Shown here piece by piece: positions 1 to 9,784 of a stretch of 64,000 nt of DNA. A model generated the notes under the pieces. The model did not search any database, was not told the DNA's origin, and worked only from the letters and a program-made list of their open reading frames with translations. A program made the translations under genes and the position numbers. Origin of the DNA: Pseudomonas syringae (GTDB taxonomy: Bacteria; Pseudomonadota; Gammaproteobacteria; Pseudomonadales; Pseudomonadaceae). The stretch is from positions 1 through 64,000 of the forward strand of contig NZ_WKEQ01000009.1 of assembly GCF_021605415.1 (NCBI RefSeq). The letters run 5' to 3'. Each line of letters starts with the position of its first letter. Position 1 is the first letter of the stretch.

Positions 1-178
1 GGGTGGCGGTGGGAGCGATCTGTTCGGCAGGTGTTTGAGTGGCTGGCGGTGTGGACGGCGCTTGTGCATCAGCGAAAGCGGCGACCGGCGTCAGCATCAG
101 GCTGATCATCAAAGCAGCCACGATGCGCCAGGCGCGAGGACGTTTGGTTGGCGAAGCGGAGAATTGAATGCTTGTCAT
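1..178 (-). CDS. exbB: ExbB-like TonB-system proton channel, N-terminal part only
   Basis: Reading leftwards from the ATG at 178, the frame stays open to the window edge (59 codons). It encodes a basic N-terminus, a hydrophobic stretch ending in an Ala-x-Ala site (about residues 18-36, signal-peptide like) and then a Pro/Ala/Thr-rich linker. Pseudomonas ExbB proteins carry such a periplasmic N-terminal extension before the three membrane helices that energise TonB. I also recall exbB-exbD-tonB lying next to this epimerase and the ridA-spoT block in Pseudomonas. The MotA/TolQ/ExbB channel domain itself is outside the window, so the name rests on the N-terminus and synteny. Confidence 0.6.
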   Translation of the reverse strand, partial: MTSIQFSASPTKRPRAWRIVAALMISLMLTPVAAFADAQAPSTPPATQTPAEQIAPTAT

Positions 179-365
179 GCTGGCCGGACCTGAGTAGAAA
201 AACGGTGATGCTCTTCCAGGCCTCGCAAGGCCGAGAACAAAAGTGGCGTGCATTATTGCAAGTAATTCTTGTTAACAAAAGTAATAGCGTCTCTTTTTTT
301 CCTTGATTGCTAGCCGCTCGTCCACTGCCAGCGCTAGTCTGTCGCTTTCCGAATGGAGTTTTTTG

Positions 366-1223
366 ATGTCTGCGCCCTCTGTTTTGATTGCCGGTTGCGG
401 TGATGTTGGCAGCCGCCTGGCCACGCAATTGTTGGCCGAGGGCTGGGAAGTCCATGGTCTTCGCCGGGACGTTTCTCGACTCCCGGAAGGCGTCATCGGC
501 GTGGCCGGTGACTTGTTCAGCGAAGATTGTCCCGAGTCCTGGCCCGTAGGTGCGGTGGATTACCTGGTGTATTGCGCAGCGGCCACCGATCACGACGAGG
601 CCGGCTATCGCGCGGCGTATGTGCAGGGTTTACAGCATGTGCTGGAGTGGTTGAACGATTACGGCCAGGCGCCGGATCGCCTGCTGTTTGTTTCAAGCAG
701 CAGTGTCTATGGGCAGCAGAGCGGGGAGTGGGTCGACGAAACGTCAGCGACAATCGCTGCCGGTTATTCCGGGCGGCTGATGCTCGAAGCGGAGCAGGTA
801 GCCCTGAACAGCGGCATTCCAGCCAGCATCGTGCGCTTGACCGGCATCTACGGCCCCGGCCGCGAATGGCTGTTGACCCAGGTGCGTCGCGGCTATCGCG
901 TGGCGGTCGATCCGCCACTGTACGGCAACCGCATTCACGCCGATGACGCGGCGGGGTTGCTGGGGTTTCTGCTGGAAGCGGATCGTAAGGGTGTGAAACT
1001 CGATGACGTCTACATAGGCGTTGACGATGCGCCCGCACCGCTGGCCGAAGTGGTGACGTGGTTACGCGAGTACTTGAATGTCACCGAATGGGACGATGAC
1101 GCCAGTGTGCGCCGCACAGGCAGCAAACAATGCAGCAACGCCCGGGCTAAAGCCTTGGGCTGGGTGCCGAAGTACCCGAGTTATCGCGAGGGGTATGCGG
1201 CGATCCTTGAAGGTAAAGGCTGA
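366..1223 (+). CDS. NAD(P)-dependent epimerase/dehydratase-like protein (extended SDR fold)
   Basis: A 285-residue cytoplasmic protein of the sugar-nucleotide epimerase type. The Rossmann glycine motif G10-x-G12-x-x-G15 sits at the start of the first strand, followed by typical SDR segments (FVSSSSVYGQ; RLTGIYGPGR). The usual catalytic Tyr-x-x-x-Lys is not obvious: the candidate tyrosine in GYSGRLM has Leu at +4, so activity is uncertain. I chose ATG 366 rather than the in-frame ATG at 303 because it places the glycine motif near the N-terminus as in the family and has a GGAG about 9 bases upstream. It is divergent from exbB; substrate unknown. Confidence 0.8.
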   Translation: MSAPSVLIAGCGDVGSRLATQLLAEGWEVHGLRRDVSRLPEGVIGVAGDLFSEDCPESWPVGAVDYLVYCAAATDHDEAGYRAAYVQGLQHVLEWLNDYGQAPDRLLFVSSSSVYGQQSGEWVDETSATIAAGYSGRLMLEAEQVALNSGIPASIVRLTGIYGPGREWLLTQVRRGYRVAVDPPLYGNRIHADDAAGLLGFLLEADRKGVKLDDVYIGVDDAPAPLAEVVTWLREYLNVTEWDDDASVRRTGSKQCSNARAKALGWVPKYPSYREGYAAILEGKG

Positions 1224-1244
1224 CTTCAAGTCATCGAAAGTCAA

Positions 1245-1335
1245 TGTGGGAGCTGGCTTGCCAGCGATGACGGCCTTCCAGTCAACAAAAGTGTTGAGCG
1301 TCCAGGCTCCAATCGCTGGCGAGCCAACTCCCATA
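1245..1335. repeat. REPIN, family A
   Basis: Two inverted REP units with a core like GGAGCTGGCTTGCCAGC: the first at 1245-1268 and the reverse-orientation unit at about 1311-1335, with a variable middle. It lies between the convergent epimerase and lipoprotein genes. The same core recurs at 17456, 34040 and 35991. Confidence 0.85.
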
Positions 1336-1362
1336 GGGTGATGCGTTGTTTTCAGCGATGAT

Positions 1363-2103
1363 TTACTGTTTTTCGAGCAACCACTTGCGCTCACCCGGGG
1401 TGAACTGCGGTTGTTCGTCCGCCATGGCTGTATTCACCGCCTGCAGGATTTCCAGCTCTTTGCCCTTGCGAACAAAGATCCAGTTGTTGCCCTGACCGCC
1501 TTGTTGCAGCCACATGCTGTCATTGCCGCTGCTCATCGACGCGCAATCACCCGCCAGGCACAGGGCATAACGATCAGCGCCGGGCAGGCCGGAAACCTGG
1601 CCATCAGCCTGGAACTGCACGGTCGCGCCTTCACCTTGGCCGCTGGCGATTGTCCAGTTGCCGCCCAGATACGCGGAATACAACGCGCGCTCGAAACTCG
1701 CACCAATCGGCGCACCTTCCGGCACGGTGATCTGGGCGCGGTCGAAAAGCTGTTCCGGTTCGTTCTCGGTGGCTGCCTGCTGCATCTGGCGGCCATCGCG
1801 TTTCAGTTCGCTGCCGGAACTGCCATAAAAGTCGACTTTCCACGCGCCGGACTGTTCGCCCAACAGCCGTCCTTCGACGTTCTCAAAACCGTTGGTATAA
1901 CGAGCCTGGCTGGCGCGGGTATTGACGTCCCATTCCAGATTCGGGCCGTACGCCTGAAGCGCTTCGCGAAGTGGGCCACCCTTGGCGGCAGCGTCGATGG
2001 CGACCTGGTTGATCCAGGTGCCGCTGATGTCACGATCGGCAGGGTCGCTGGCGCAGCCCCCGAGAAAAATGGCGAGCAGCGAGAGAGCTAGCGCTTTGCG
2101 CAT
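1363..2103 (-). CDS. Predicted outer-membrane or periplasmic lipoprotein
   Basis: A 246-residue protein with a lipoprotein signal peptide: M-R-K start, hydrophobic core and lipobox L14-G-G-C17, so Cys17 should be lipidated. After Ser/Asp residues at +2 to +3 comes a soluble domain with conserved-looking segments (ISGTWINQ; LGGNWTIASG; ADRYALCLAGDC) reminiscent of stress or META-type beta domains, but I cannot assign a family firmly. It follows ridA on the same strand with a gap of about 70 bases, so it may be the distal gene of the spoT region or have its own promoter. Function unknown. Confidence 0.8.
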   Translation of the reverse strand: MRKALALSLLAIFLGGCASDPADRDISGTWINQVAIDAAAKGGPLREALQAYGPNLEWDVNTRASQARYTNGFENVEGRLLGEQSGAWKVDFYGSSGSELKRDGRQMQQAATENEPEQLFDRAQITVPEGAPIGASFERALYSAYLGGNWTIASGQGEGATVQFQADGQVSGLPGADRYALCLAGDCASMSSGNDSMWLQQGGQGNNWIFVRKGKELEILQAVNTAMADEQPQFTPGERKWLLEKQ

Positions 2104-2172
2104 GGTGGAGTCCTTTCAAAACCTTTTCTTGCACAGCAGTCGGCGCAGCCTTTGACGGCGGCGCCATGCGCA

Positions 2173-2553
2173 TCACTCGATGACCAGAATGGCATCCATT
2201 TCAACCTGCGAGCCTTTTGGCAGCGCAGCAACGCCAATGGCAGCGCGGGCCGGATACGGCTGGTCGAAGTATTTGCCCATGATCTCGTTGACCTTGGCGA
2301 AGTGGCTCAGGTCGGTGAGGAAGATGTTCAGTTTGACGATGTCCTTGAACGAACCGCCGGCGGCTTCGGCCACGGCTTTCAGGTTTTCAAAGACCTGAAC
2401 GGTCTGGGCTTCGAAGCCTTCAACCAGTTCCATGGTTTTTGGATCGAGAGGAATCTGGCCCGACATGTAAACGGTGTTGCCAGCCTTGATCGCCTGAGAA
2501 TAAGTGCCGATGGCGGCCGGGGCCTTGTCGCTGGTGATAACAGTCTTGGTCAT
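2173..2553 (-). CDS. ridA: RidA family reactive imine/enamine deaminase
   Basis: A 126-residue protein of the YjgF/YER057c/UK114 family, which hydrolyses enamines/imines such as 2-aminoacrylate released by PLP enzymes. Family signatures are visible: the [12 protein letters not shown] start, the SGQIPLD segment, and the C-terminal segment [19 protein letters not shown] with the arginine that binds the substrate carboxylate. It lies 27 bases downstream of spoT on the same strand, the usual Pseudomonas arrangement, and is probably co-transcribed. A second RidA-like gene is at 38027. Confidence 0.93.
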   Translation of the reverse strand: MTKTVITSDKAPAAIGTYSQAIKAGNTVYMSGQIPLDPKTMELVEGFEAQTVQVFENLKAVAEAAGGSFKDIVKLNIFLTDLSHFAKVNEIMGKYFDQPYPARAAIGVAALPKGSQVEMDAILVIE

Positions 2554-2580
2554 GAATGACTCCTTGTAATTGATGGAGGG

Positions 2581-4686
2581 CTACGCGCGCATGCGGGTGA
2601 TGCGAATCACGCCGGTCAGCGCGCGCAGTTTCTTGATCACGCGGGCCAGGTGCACACGGTCGTGAACGCTGACCACCAGCTGCACGACGCTGATGCGACC
2701 ATCGCGTTCGTCCATGCTGATTTTCTCGATATTGCCGTCGGCCGCGTTGACGCTGCTGGCCAGCAGGGCGATCAAGCCGCGCTGGTGCTCCAGCTCGACG
2801 CGCAATTCGACATTGAATTCGCCGGTGACATCCTTGGCCCACGAGAGCTGAATGCATTTTTCCGGGTTGTGGCGGATTTCGCTGATATTGCGGCAGTTGT
2901 CCAGGTGCACGACCATGCCTTTGCCCGCTGACAGGTGCCCGACAATCGGATCCCCCGGAATCGGCGTGCAGCATTTCGCGTAGCTAAGCACCAGGCCTTC
3001 GGTGCCTCGAATCGCCAGCGGCCCTTCGGGGCTTGGCAATTGTTCGCCTTCACCGAGCAACCGGCGCGCCACGACATACGCCATGCGATTGCCGAGGCCG
3101 ATGTCTTCGAGCAGGTCTTCGATCAGTTCGAGACGGTACTCGGTGAGCATCGCCTTGACGCGCTCGGCCGGGATCTTGTCCAGGGCGCTGTCGAAACCGT
3201 TAAGCACCTTGTTCAGCAGGCGTTCGCCAAGACTGATGGATTCCGAGCGACGCTGCAGCTTCAAGGCATGGCGAATGTGCGTGCGCGCCTTGCCGGTAAC
3301 AACGAAGTTGAGCCACGCCGGGTTCGGCCGTGCGCCGGGGGCGCTGACAATCTCGACCGTTGAGCCGCTTTGCAGCGGTTCGGACAGCGGTGCAAGACGG
3401 CGGTTGATCCGGCAGGCGATGCAGCTGTTGCCGACGTCGGTGTGCACCGCATAAGCAAAGTCGACGGCCGTGGAGCCTTTCGGCAGCTCCATGATCCGGC
3501 CTTTGGGCGTGAAGACGTAGACCTCGTCCGGGAACAGGTCGATCTTCACGCTTTCGATGAACTCCAGCGAGTTACCGGCGCGTTGCTGCATTTCCAGCAC
3601 GCCTTTGACCCACTGACGGGCGCGGGCGTGAGTGCCTTTGGGTTGCTCGTCGCCGCTGGATTTGTAGAGCCAATGGGCGGCAATGCCGTTGTTGGCCATC
3701 TCTTCCATTTCACGGGTACGGATCTGGATTTCGATCGGAACGCCGTGCATGCCGAACAGCGTGGTGTGCAGCGACTGATAGCCGTTGGCCTTGGGGATCG
3801 CGATGTAGTCCTTGAAGCGGCCGGGCAGCGGTTTGTACAAGTTATGCACAGCACCCAGCACGCGGTAGCAGGTGTCGACCTTGTCAACGATGATCCGGAA
3901 CGCGTAGACGTCCATGATCTCGTTGAAGGCCCGACGCTTGCCGCGCATTTTCTTGTAGATGCCATAGAGGTGTTTCTGACGACCGCTGACTTCACCCTGA
4001 ATGCCGTCGATGGCGAGGCAGTGACTCAGGGACTCTTCGATCTTGTTGACGATTTCCTTGCGGTTGCCCCGGGCGCGCTTGACCGCCTGGTAGATCCGCG
4101 CGGAACGCATCGGGTGCATGGCCTTGAAGCCGAGGTCTTCGAACTCGATGCGGATGGCGTGCATGCCCAGCCGATTGGCGATGGGTGCATAGATCTCGAG
4201 GGTTTCCTTGGCGATGCGCCGACGTTTTTCGCCGGACAGCACTTCCAGCGTGCGCATGTTGTGCAGCCGGTCGGCGAGTTTGACCAGGATAACGCGAATG
4301 TCGCGTGCCATGGCCATGGCCATTTTCTGGAAGTTTTCGGCTTGTGCCTCGGCCTTGGTCTCGAAGTTCATCTGGGTCAGTTTGCTGACCCCATCGACTA
4401 GTTCGGCCACGGTTTCGCCGAACTGCGCTTGCAGCGCTTCCTTGGCGATTCCGGTGTCTTCGATCACGTCATGCAGCATCGCGGCCATCAGGCTCTGATG
4501 ATCCATGTGCATGTCGGCAAGAATATTGGCCACGGCAAGAGGATGCGTGACATACGCCTCGCCGCTGCGACGACGTTGGCCGTCATGGGCTTGTTCGGCG
4601 TAGAAGTAAGCTCGGCGAACCAGGTTGACCTGGTCGGTGCCGAGGTAGGTCGACAAGCGATCGGCGAGGGCGTCTATGCTCGGCAT
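2581..4686 (-). CDS. spoT: Bifunctional (p)ppGpp synthase/hydrolase SpoT
   Basis: A 701-residue protein with full SpoT architecture. The N-terminal HD hydrolase domain (about residues 20-180) has the metal-site motif HDVIEDT near residue 72. The synthetase domain (about 230-345) contains the pyrophosphate-transfer/nucleotide segment GYQSLHTT. A TGS domain follows (about 385-450, starting at VYVFTPKGRIMELP), then a conserved-Cys/helical region with AKCCTPIPGD, and a C-terminal ACT domain (about 625-701). The intact HD motif supports hydrolase activity. It sets the alarmone level together with a RelA not in the window. It lies between rpoZ and ridA in the standard order. Confidence 0.97.
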   Translation of the reverse strand: MPSIDALADRLSTYLGTDQVNLVRRAYFYAEQAHDGQRRRSGEAYVTHPLAVANILADMHMDHQSLMAAMLHDVIEDTGIAKEALQAQFGETVAELVDGVSKLTQMNFETKAEAQAENFQKMAMAMARDIRVILVKLADRLHNMRTLEVLSGEKRRRIAKETLEIYAPIANRLGMHAIRIEFEDLGFKAMHPMRSARIYQAVKRARGNRKEIVNKIEESLSHCLAIDGIQGEVSGRQKHLYGIYKKMRGKRRAFNEIMDVYAFRIIVDKVDTCYRVLGAVHNLYKPLPGRFKDYIAIPKANGYQSLHTTLFGMHGVPIEIQIRTREMEEMANNGIAAHWLYKSSGDEQPKGTHARARQWVKGVLEMQQRAGNSLEFIESVKIDLFPDEVYVFTPKGRIMELPKGSTAVDFAYAVHTDVGNSCIACRINRRLAPLSEPLQSGSTVEIVSAPGARPNPAWLNFVVTGKARTHIRHALKLQRRSESISLGERLLNKVLNGFDSALDKIPAERVKAMLTEYRLELIEDLLEDIGLGNRMAYVVARRLLGEGEQLPSPEGPLAIRGTEGLVLSYAKCCTPIPGDPIVGHLSAGKGMVVHLDNCRNISEIRHNPEKCIQLSWAKDVTGEFNVELRVELEHQRGLIALLASSVNAADGNIEKISMDERDGRISVVQLVVSVHDRVHLARVIKKLRALTGVIRITRMRA

Positions 4687-4743
4687 GATGACTCCTGCCA
4701 GAAGCTGTGATCCCGCGCCGTGCTACGTCGACCAGGCATAGAC

Positions 4744-5007
4744 TTAGACGGCCTCGTTGGACTCGTCCTCGAACGCTGCGAACAGCGGTTCGTCTTCCAC
4801 GATTTCGGCGTTGGCGATGAACTCGTAGCTCATCAGGCCTTCAGCGATTTCACGCAGGGCAACAACGGTAGGCTTGTCGTTTTCCCACTGAACCAGAGGC
4901 TCTTTGCCACCGGTGGCCAGTTGACGGGCACGCTTGGTAGAGAGCATGACCAGCTCAAAGCGGTTTTCCACGTGTTCTAGGCAGTCTTCAACGGTTACGC
5001 GGGCCAT
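4744..5007 (-). CDS. rpoZ: RNA polymerase omega subunit
   Basis: An 87-residue protein beginning [20 protein letters not shown], the standard omega N-terminus, with the conserved segment around residues 45-55 ([11 protein letters not shown]) that helps fold beta-prime. The C-terminus is acidic. Omega is also needed for (p)ppGpp binding at one polymerase site, which fits its position between gmk and spoT. The ATG is preceded by GAGGAA in coding orientation. Confidence 0.97.
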   Translation of the reverse strand: MARVTVEDCLEHVENRFELVMLSTKRARQLATGGKEPLVQWENDKPTVVALREIAEGLMSYEFIANAEIVEDEPLFAAFEDESNEAV

Positions 5008-5174
5008 GGTATTCCTCGGAGCGAATGCAATATGCGCGCTGCCCGGTTGGGCGAGCGGACTGAGCAGTTTAAAAAATCACCAGCGTTTAGGGAAGCGCTG
5101 ATTTTTTGACCAAGCCCTTCAACGCGCTGCAAGTGCCAATGTAAAGCGCTTGCAGCGGTTTTGGGAAGTGTTGT

Positions 5175-5807
<633 letters not shown>

Positions 5808-6671
5808 TTACTCAATATTCTGCACTTGTTCGCGCATCTGCTCGATCAACACTTTGAGGTTGACCGCCGCCTGGGTGCTGCGCGGGTCGAAGGCTTTGGA
5901 GCCCAGTGTGTTGGCTTCGCGGTTGAGTTCCTGCATCAGGAAGTCCAGGCGCCGGCCCGCCGCGCCACCGGATTTGAGCACCCGGCGGACTTCAATAATA
6001 TGAGTGCTCAAGCGATCCAGTTCTTCGGCCACGTCGCTCTTTTGCGCGAGCATGACCATTTCCTGTTCGAGGCGCTGCGGATCCAGTTCGGCTTTCATGT
6101 CGCCAAAACGGTCGAGGACTTTCTGGCGCTGGGTGGCGAGCATCTGTGGAACCAGCTCACGCAGGGTCACGACATCTTCTTCAATGGAAGTCAGACGATC
6201 GCTGATCAACCGTGCCAGCTCCGCGCCTTCGCGCTCGCGGCCGGCCTTGAGGTCTTTCAAGCCTTGATTGAACAGTGCCAGCGCCTCGGCATTCAGGGCT
6301 TGCGGGTCGCTGGCGTCAGCCACCAGCACGCCGGGCCAGGCCAGCACTTCAAGTGGGTTCAACGCGGCGGGATTTTTGATCAGCCCGGCAACGGTTTCGG
6401 CGGCGGCGACCAGTTGCGCGGCGCGCTCGCGATCTACCTGCAGTGGTTTTCCGGTGCTTTCTTCGGTGAAGCGCAGGGTGCATTCGAGCTTGCCCCGCGA
6501 CAATCCCTGGCGCAACGCCTCACGCACGGCGCCTTCAAGGTCACGGAATGATTCCGGCAGGCGCAGGTGCGGCTCCAGATAGCGGCTGTTGACCGAGCGC
6601 AGTTCCCAGCTCAGGGTGCCCTGGACGCCGGCTTTTTCGACGCGGGCGAAGGCGGTCATGCTGTGCACCAT
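5808..6671 (-). CDS. yicC: YicC family endoribonuclease-type protein
   Basis: A 287-residue protein starting MVHSMTAFARVE, typical of the YicC/YloC family, with the N-terminal segment ELRSVNSRYLEPHLRLPE and the C-terminal DUF1732 part (about 200-287) containing GAAGRRLDFLMQELNREANT. Family members act as endoribonucleases affecting small RNA turnover; this is family knowledge, not visible here. It is divergent from rph and 12 bases upstream of gmk. Confidence 0.94.
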   Translation of the reverse strand: MVHSMTAFARVEKAGVQGTLSWELRSVNSRYLEPHLRLPESFRDLEGAVREALRQGLSRGKLECTLRFTEESTGKPLQVDRERAAQLVAAAETVAGLIKNPAALNPLEVLAWPGVLVADASDPQALNAEALALFNQGLKDLKAGREREGAELARLISDRLTSIEEDVVTLRELVPQMLATQRQKVLDRFGDMKAELDPQRLEQEMVMLAQKSDVAEELDRLSTHIIEVRRVLKSGGAAGRRLDFLMQELNREANTLGSKAFDPRSTQAAVNLKVLIEQMREQVQNIE

Positions 6672-6897
6672 GGGAGACCTCGCAAGTGCAAATCGGCGCC
6701 GAACGTAGGTTCCGGAAGCTCGATATCAATGAATTTAAGCCGACTGGCAGCAAAGGCGCAGGATTGTAGCGCAGTGCGGCGGATGCGCCCAAACACACGG
6801 TGTGACAAAGGGCTGCACTCCGTCGGCGAAGTGCGTTTCAGGGCCTTCGATCGTCGGGCGGATTTTTTTAGGCGTGCCCAGGCGCGGTGCACGGCTC

Positions 6898-6903
6898 TAT
6901 AAT
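6898..6903 (+). promoter_or_regulatory. Probable -10 element for rph
   Basis: A perfect TATAAT hexamer 37 bases upstream of the rph start codon. The matching -35 (TGCCCA at 6875-6880, 17-base spacing) is poor, so the assignment rests mainly on the -10 and its position in the yicC/rph divergent gap. Confidence 0.5.
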
Positions 6904-6940
6904 GCTCGGCAGATTTCCGTCCCCAGTACAGGTATTTCCT

Positions 6941-7663
6941 ATGAAACGTCCAAGTGGTCGCGCTGCCGATCAGCTCCGCTCGATCCGCATTACCCGCAAC
7001 TACACCAAACACGCCGAGGGATCCGTACTGGTCGAATTCGGTGATACCAAAGTTATCTGCACTGTCAGCGTTGAAAACGGCGTGCCGCGTTTCCTCAAGG
7101 GCCAGGGCCAGGGTTGGTTGACTGCCGAATACGGCATGCTGCCGCGCGCCACCGGCGAGCGTAACCAGCGTGAGGCGAGCCGTGGCAAGCAGGGCGGTCG
7201 TACTCTGGAGATCCAGCGCCTGATTGGCCGTTCCCTGCGTGCCGCACTGGACATGTCCAAGCTGGGCGACGTCACCCTCTACGTCGATTGCGACGTGATC
7301 CAGGCCGACGGCGGCACCCGCACCGCGTCGATCACCGGCGCCATGGTTGCCCTGGTCGATGCGCTGAAAGTGATCAAGAAACGCGGCGGCCTGAAAGGCG
7401 GCGACCCGCTCAAGCAAATGATCGGTGCCGTTTCGGTCGGCATGTATCAGGGCGAGGCCGTGCTGGATCTGGACTATCTTGAAGATTCCGCCGCCGAGAC
7501 TGATCTCAACGTGGTGATGACCAGTACCGGTGGCTTCATCGAAGTCCAGGGCACCGCCGAAGGCGCGCCGTTCCAGCCTGAAGACCTGAACGCCATGCTG
7601 GCACTGGCCAAGAAAGGCATGAACGAAATTTTCGATCTGCAAAAGGCTGCGCTGGCCGACTGA
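6941..7663 (+). CDS. rph: Ribonuclease PH
   Basis: A 240-residue 3'-5' exoribonuclease/nucleotidyltransferase that trims tRNA 3' ends using phosphate. The start [13 protein letters not shown] matches the family, and the frame extends upstream only through non-conserved sequence, so ATG 6941 was preferred to 6887. Conserved segments include [13 protein letters not shown], the RNA-binding region with [14 protein letters not shown] and [19 protein letters not shown] carrying the catalytic/phosphate residues. The length shows an intact protein. It is divergent from yicC. Confidence 0.97.
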   Translation: MKRPSGRAADQLRSIRITRNYTKHAEGSVLVEFGDTKVICTVSVENGVPRFLKGQGQGWLTAEYGMLPRATGERNQREASRGKQGGRTLEIQRLIGRSLRAALDMSKLGDVTLYVDCDVIQADGGTRTASITGAMVALVDALKVIKKRGGLKGGDPLKQMIGAVSVGMYQGEAVLDLDYLEDSAAETDLNVVMTSTGGFIEVQGTAEGAPFQPEDLNAMLALAKKGMNEIFDLQKAALAD

Positions 7664-7691
7664 GCAGGTGTCTAACCGCAAGGAGGACGCG

Positions 7692-8060
7692 ATGAGTGAT
7701 GAGCAGGAGTTGCTGCCCAAACCGAGCCAGAATGTTCGGCAATGGGCGATGTTTTGTCACTTGTCCGCCTTGTTGGGAATCTGGATTCCGTTCGGCAACC
7801 TGATCGGGCCGCTGATTCTCTGGCAGATGAAGCGGGAGATGGATCCGTTTATCGATGCCCAGGGCAAGGAAGCGCTTAACTTCCAGATCACCGTGGCGAT
7901 TGCTTCGGCGATTTGTCTGTTATTGATGGTGGTGGTGATCGGCTTTTTCCTGATTGGCTTGTTGGCCATCGGTGCGCTGGTGTTGACGATCATTGCCGGA
8001 GTGAAGGCTAACGAAGGTTTCCCGTACCGCTATCCGTTCACTTGGCGGTTGATCAAATAG
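7692..8060 (+). CDS. Small membrane protein, DUF4870 type
   Basis: A 122-residue protein starting 28 bases after rph; ATG 7692 has a strong AAGGAGG seven bases upstream, so it was preferred to the longer frame. It has a short polar N-terminus (QNVRQWAMFCHLSAL), a first hydrophobic helix with WIPFGNLIGPLILW, a polar loop with the conserved GKEALNFQIT and a long hydrophobic hairpin (about 72-108). This matches DUF4870/Tic20-like small inner-membrane proteins. Function unknown; probably co-transcribed with rph. Confidence 0.85.
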   Translation: MSDEQELLPKPSQNVRQWAMFCHLSALLGIWIPFGNLIGPLILWQMKREMDPFIDAQGKEALNFQITVAIASAICLLLMVVVIGFFLIGLLAIGALVLTIIAGVKANEGFPYRYPFTWRLIK

Positions 8061-8065
8061 ATTTC

Positions 8066-8148
8066 CTGTAGGAGCGAGCCTGCTCGCGATGGCGGTCTTT
8101 CAGGCGTAAAGCGGATGACGGCTATCGCGAGCAGGCTCACGGCTACAC
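8066..8148. repeat. REPIN, family B
   Basis: Paired inverted REP units with a core like GGAGCGAGCCTGCTCGCGA (left unit from 8066, right unit ending with CTACAC at 8148). It lies in the convergent gap between the DUF4870 gene and crc. Related copies are at 19695, 43031, 45696, 50406 and 55151. Confidence 0.85.
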
Positions 8149-8170
8149 AAAAACCGAAAATCGCGTCCAC

Positions 8171-8202
8171 AAAAAAGCCGACATTCAACTGTCGGCTTTT
8201 TT
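8171..8202. terminator. Bidirectional intrinsic terminator
   Basis: A perfect stem AAAAAAGCCGAC / GTCGGCTTTTTT around a short loop, with runs of A on one side and T on the other, so it can serve both the rph-DUF4870 transcript and the convergent crc transcript. Confidence 0.9.
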
Positions 8203-8220
8203 GTGTTTGCGATTCGACGC

Positions 8221-9000
8221 TTAGATGGTCAGCGTCCAGTCGTAGTCCACGATCAGCGGCGCATGCTGCGAGAACCGTGGCTGACGTGGCAGGCGTGCGC
8301 TGCGTACGAAGCGGCGCAGGCCCGGCGTCAGGATCTGGTAGTCGAAACGCCAGCCCAGATTAAGCATCTCGGCCTGTTCGTTGTCTGGCCACCAGCTGTA
8401 CTGGTCGCCTTCGCGGCTGACTTCGCGCAAGGCATCGACGTAACCCATGTTGCCGACAATCTCGTCCATCCAGGCGCGTTCTGGCGCCAGGAAGCCGGGT
8501 GATTGCTGGCTGTCGCGCCAGTTCTTGATGTCGAGCTTCTGCTGCGCAACGTACAACGAGCCACAATAAATGTACTCGCGACGTTTGCGTCGCTGCTTGT
8601 CCAGGTACTTGCCGAAATCGTCCATGAGCTTGAACTTCTGGTTCAAGTCCTCATCGCCGTTCATCCCCGAAGGAAGCAGCAAGGTGGCAATACTGACTTT
8701 GTCGAAATCTGCTTGCAGGTAGCGCCCGTAGCGGTCGGCCGTCTCGAACCCGAGACCGCTGATGACAGCCTTCGGTTGCAACCGCGAGTACAAAGCCACG
8801 CCACCTTGGGCAGGGACTTCGGCATCGCAGGCATAAAGGAAGTAGCCATCCAGTTGGAAGGCTGGGTCGTCCAGTTCAAAGGCGGAGGCACGGGTGTCCT
8901 GCAGGCAGATGACGTCGGCATTCTGTGCCTGCAGCCAACTGAGCAAACCTCGCTCGACTGCAGCCTGAATACCATTGACGTTCACACTGATGATCCGCAT
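8221..9000 (-). CDS. crc: Catabolite repression control protein Crc
   Basis: A 259-residue protein with the exonuclease III/EEP fold and Pseudomonas Crc length. It works with Hfq to block translation of catabolic mRNAs. Degeneration of the nuclease site is visible: the usual GDxN-V-A is CGSLYVA, and the usual SDHxP near the C-terminus is SQHAP, consistent with Crc lacking nuclease activity. The start at MRIISVNVNG follows the family; an in-frame ATG 36 bases further upstream has no conserved sequence. It is divergent from pyrE as in other pseudomonads. Confidence 0.96.
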   Translation of the reverse strand: MRIISVNVNGIQAAVERGLLSWLQAQNADVICLQDTRASAFELDDPAFQLDGYFLYACDAEVPAQGGVALYSRLQPKAVISGLGFETADRYGRYLQADFDKVSIATLLLPSGMNGDEDLNQKFKLMDDFGKYLDKQRRKRREYIYCGSLYVAQQKLDIKNWRDSQQSPGFLAPERAWMDEIVGNMGYVDALREVSREGDQYSWWPDNEQAEMLNLGWRFDYQILTPGLRRFVRSARLPRQPRFSQHAPLIVDYDWTLTI

Positions 9001-9023
9001 AAATGGCCCCAAAAATCGCGTGC

Positions 9024-9055
9024 GTGTATGATACACGGCGTCAAGCTAATTAGCT
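9024..9055. promoter_or_regulatory. Two perfect palindromes in the crc-pyrE divergent gap
   Basis: GTGTATGATACAC (9024-9036) and AGCTAATTAGCT (9044-9055) lie in the 82-base gap between crc and pyrE. The first contains TATGAT reading towards pyrE and TATCAT towards crc, so it could supply -10 elements in both directions, an operator, or both. Confidence 0.45.
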
Positions 9056-9082
9056 AAATCCGTGGTATTTGGGGTTTTTTTC

Positions 9083-9727
9083 ATGCAAGCGTATCAGCGC
9101 GATTTCATTCGTTTTGCCATCGATCGCGGCGTTTTGCGCTTCGGTGAGTTCACCCTGAAGTCCGGGCGCACCAGTCCTTACTTCTTCAATGCCGGCCTGT
9201 TCAACTCGGGTTCAGCCCTGGCGCAGCTGGGGCGGTTCTACGCGGCGGCCATCGTCGAAAGCGGCATTTCGTTCGACGTCCTGTTCGGCCCGGCCTACAA
9301 GGGCATTCCGCTGGCTGCAACCACTGCCGTTGCCTTGGCCGAGCATCACGAGCGCGACTTGCCGTGGTGTTTCAACCGCAAGGAAGCCAAAGCGCACGGT
9401 GAAGGCGGCAGCCTGGTTGGCGCGCCGCTGACTGGCGATGTGCTGATCATCGACGACGTGATCACCGCCGGCACCGCGATCCGTGAAGTCATGCAGATCA
9501 TCGCTTCCCAGGAAGGCGCGAAAGCCGCAGGCGTGCTGATCGCCCTGAACCGTCAGGAACGCGGCAATGGCGAGCTGTCGGCAATTCAGGAGGTCGAGCG
9601 CGATTTCGGCATCCCGGTCATCAGCATTGTCTCGCTGAACCAGGTGCTGGAATTCCTGGCCGACGATCCGCAGCTCAAGCAACACCTGCCAGCCGTCGAA
9701 GCGTACCGCGCCCAGTTCGGCGTCTGA
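9083..9727 (+). CDS. pyrE: Orotate phosphoribosyltransferase
   Basis: A 214-residue pyrimidine biosynthesis enzyme joining orotate to PRPP. It begins [20 protein letters not shown] with the conserved [16 protein letters not shown] loop, then a [11 protein letters not shown] segment and the PRPP-binding motif [17 protein letters not shown] (about residues 120-135). It is full length. The start was taken at ATG 9083, since the frame upstream is not conserved. A strong terminator follows. Confidence 0.97.
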   Translation: MQAYQRDFIRFAIDRGVLRFGEFTLKSGRTSPYFFNAGLFNSGSALAQLGRFYAAAIVESGISFDVLFGPAYKGIPLAATTAVALAEHHERDLPWCFNRKEAKAHGEGGSLVGAPLTGDVLIIDDVITAGTAIREVMQIIASQEGAKAAGVLIALNRQERGNGELSAIQEVERDFGIPVISIVSLNQVLEFLADDPQLKQHLPAVEAYRAQFGV

Positions 9728-9784
9728 CGCGAATCGTATTGCACGACGCCCTCCTCCTACAGGGGGGGCATAGGGATTGCAGGC

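Noticed and set aside
250..292. AT-rich stretch near exbB resembling a Fur box
   Set aside because: exbB is often iron-regulated, but the sequence matches the 19-base consensus too poorly to call.
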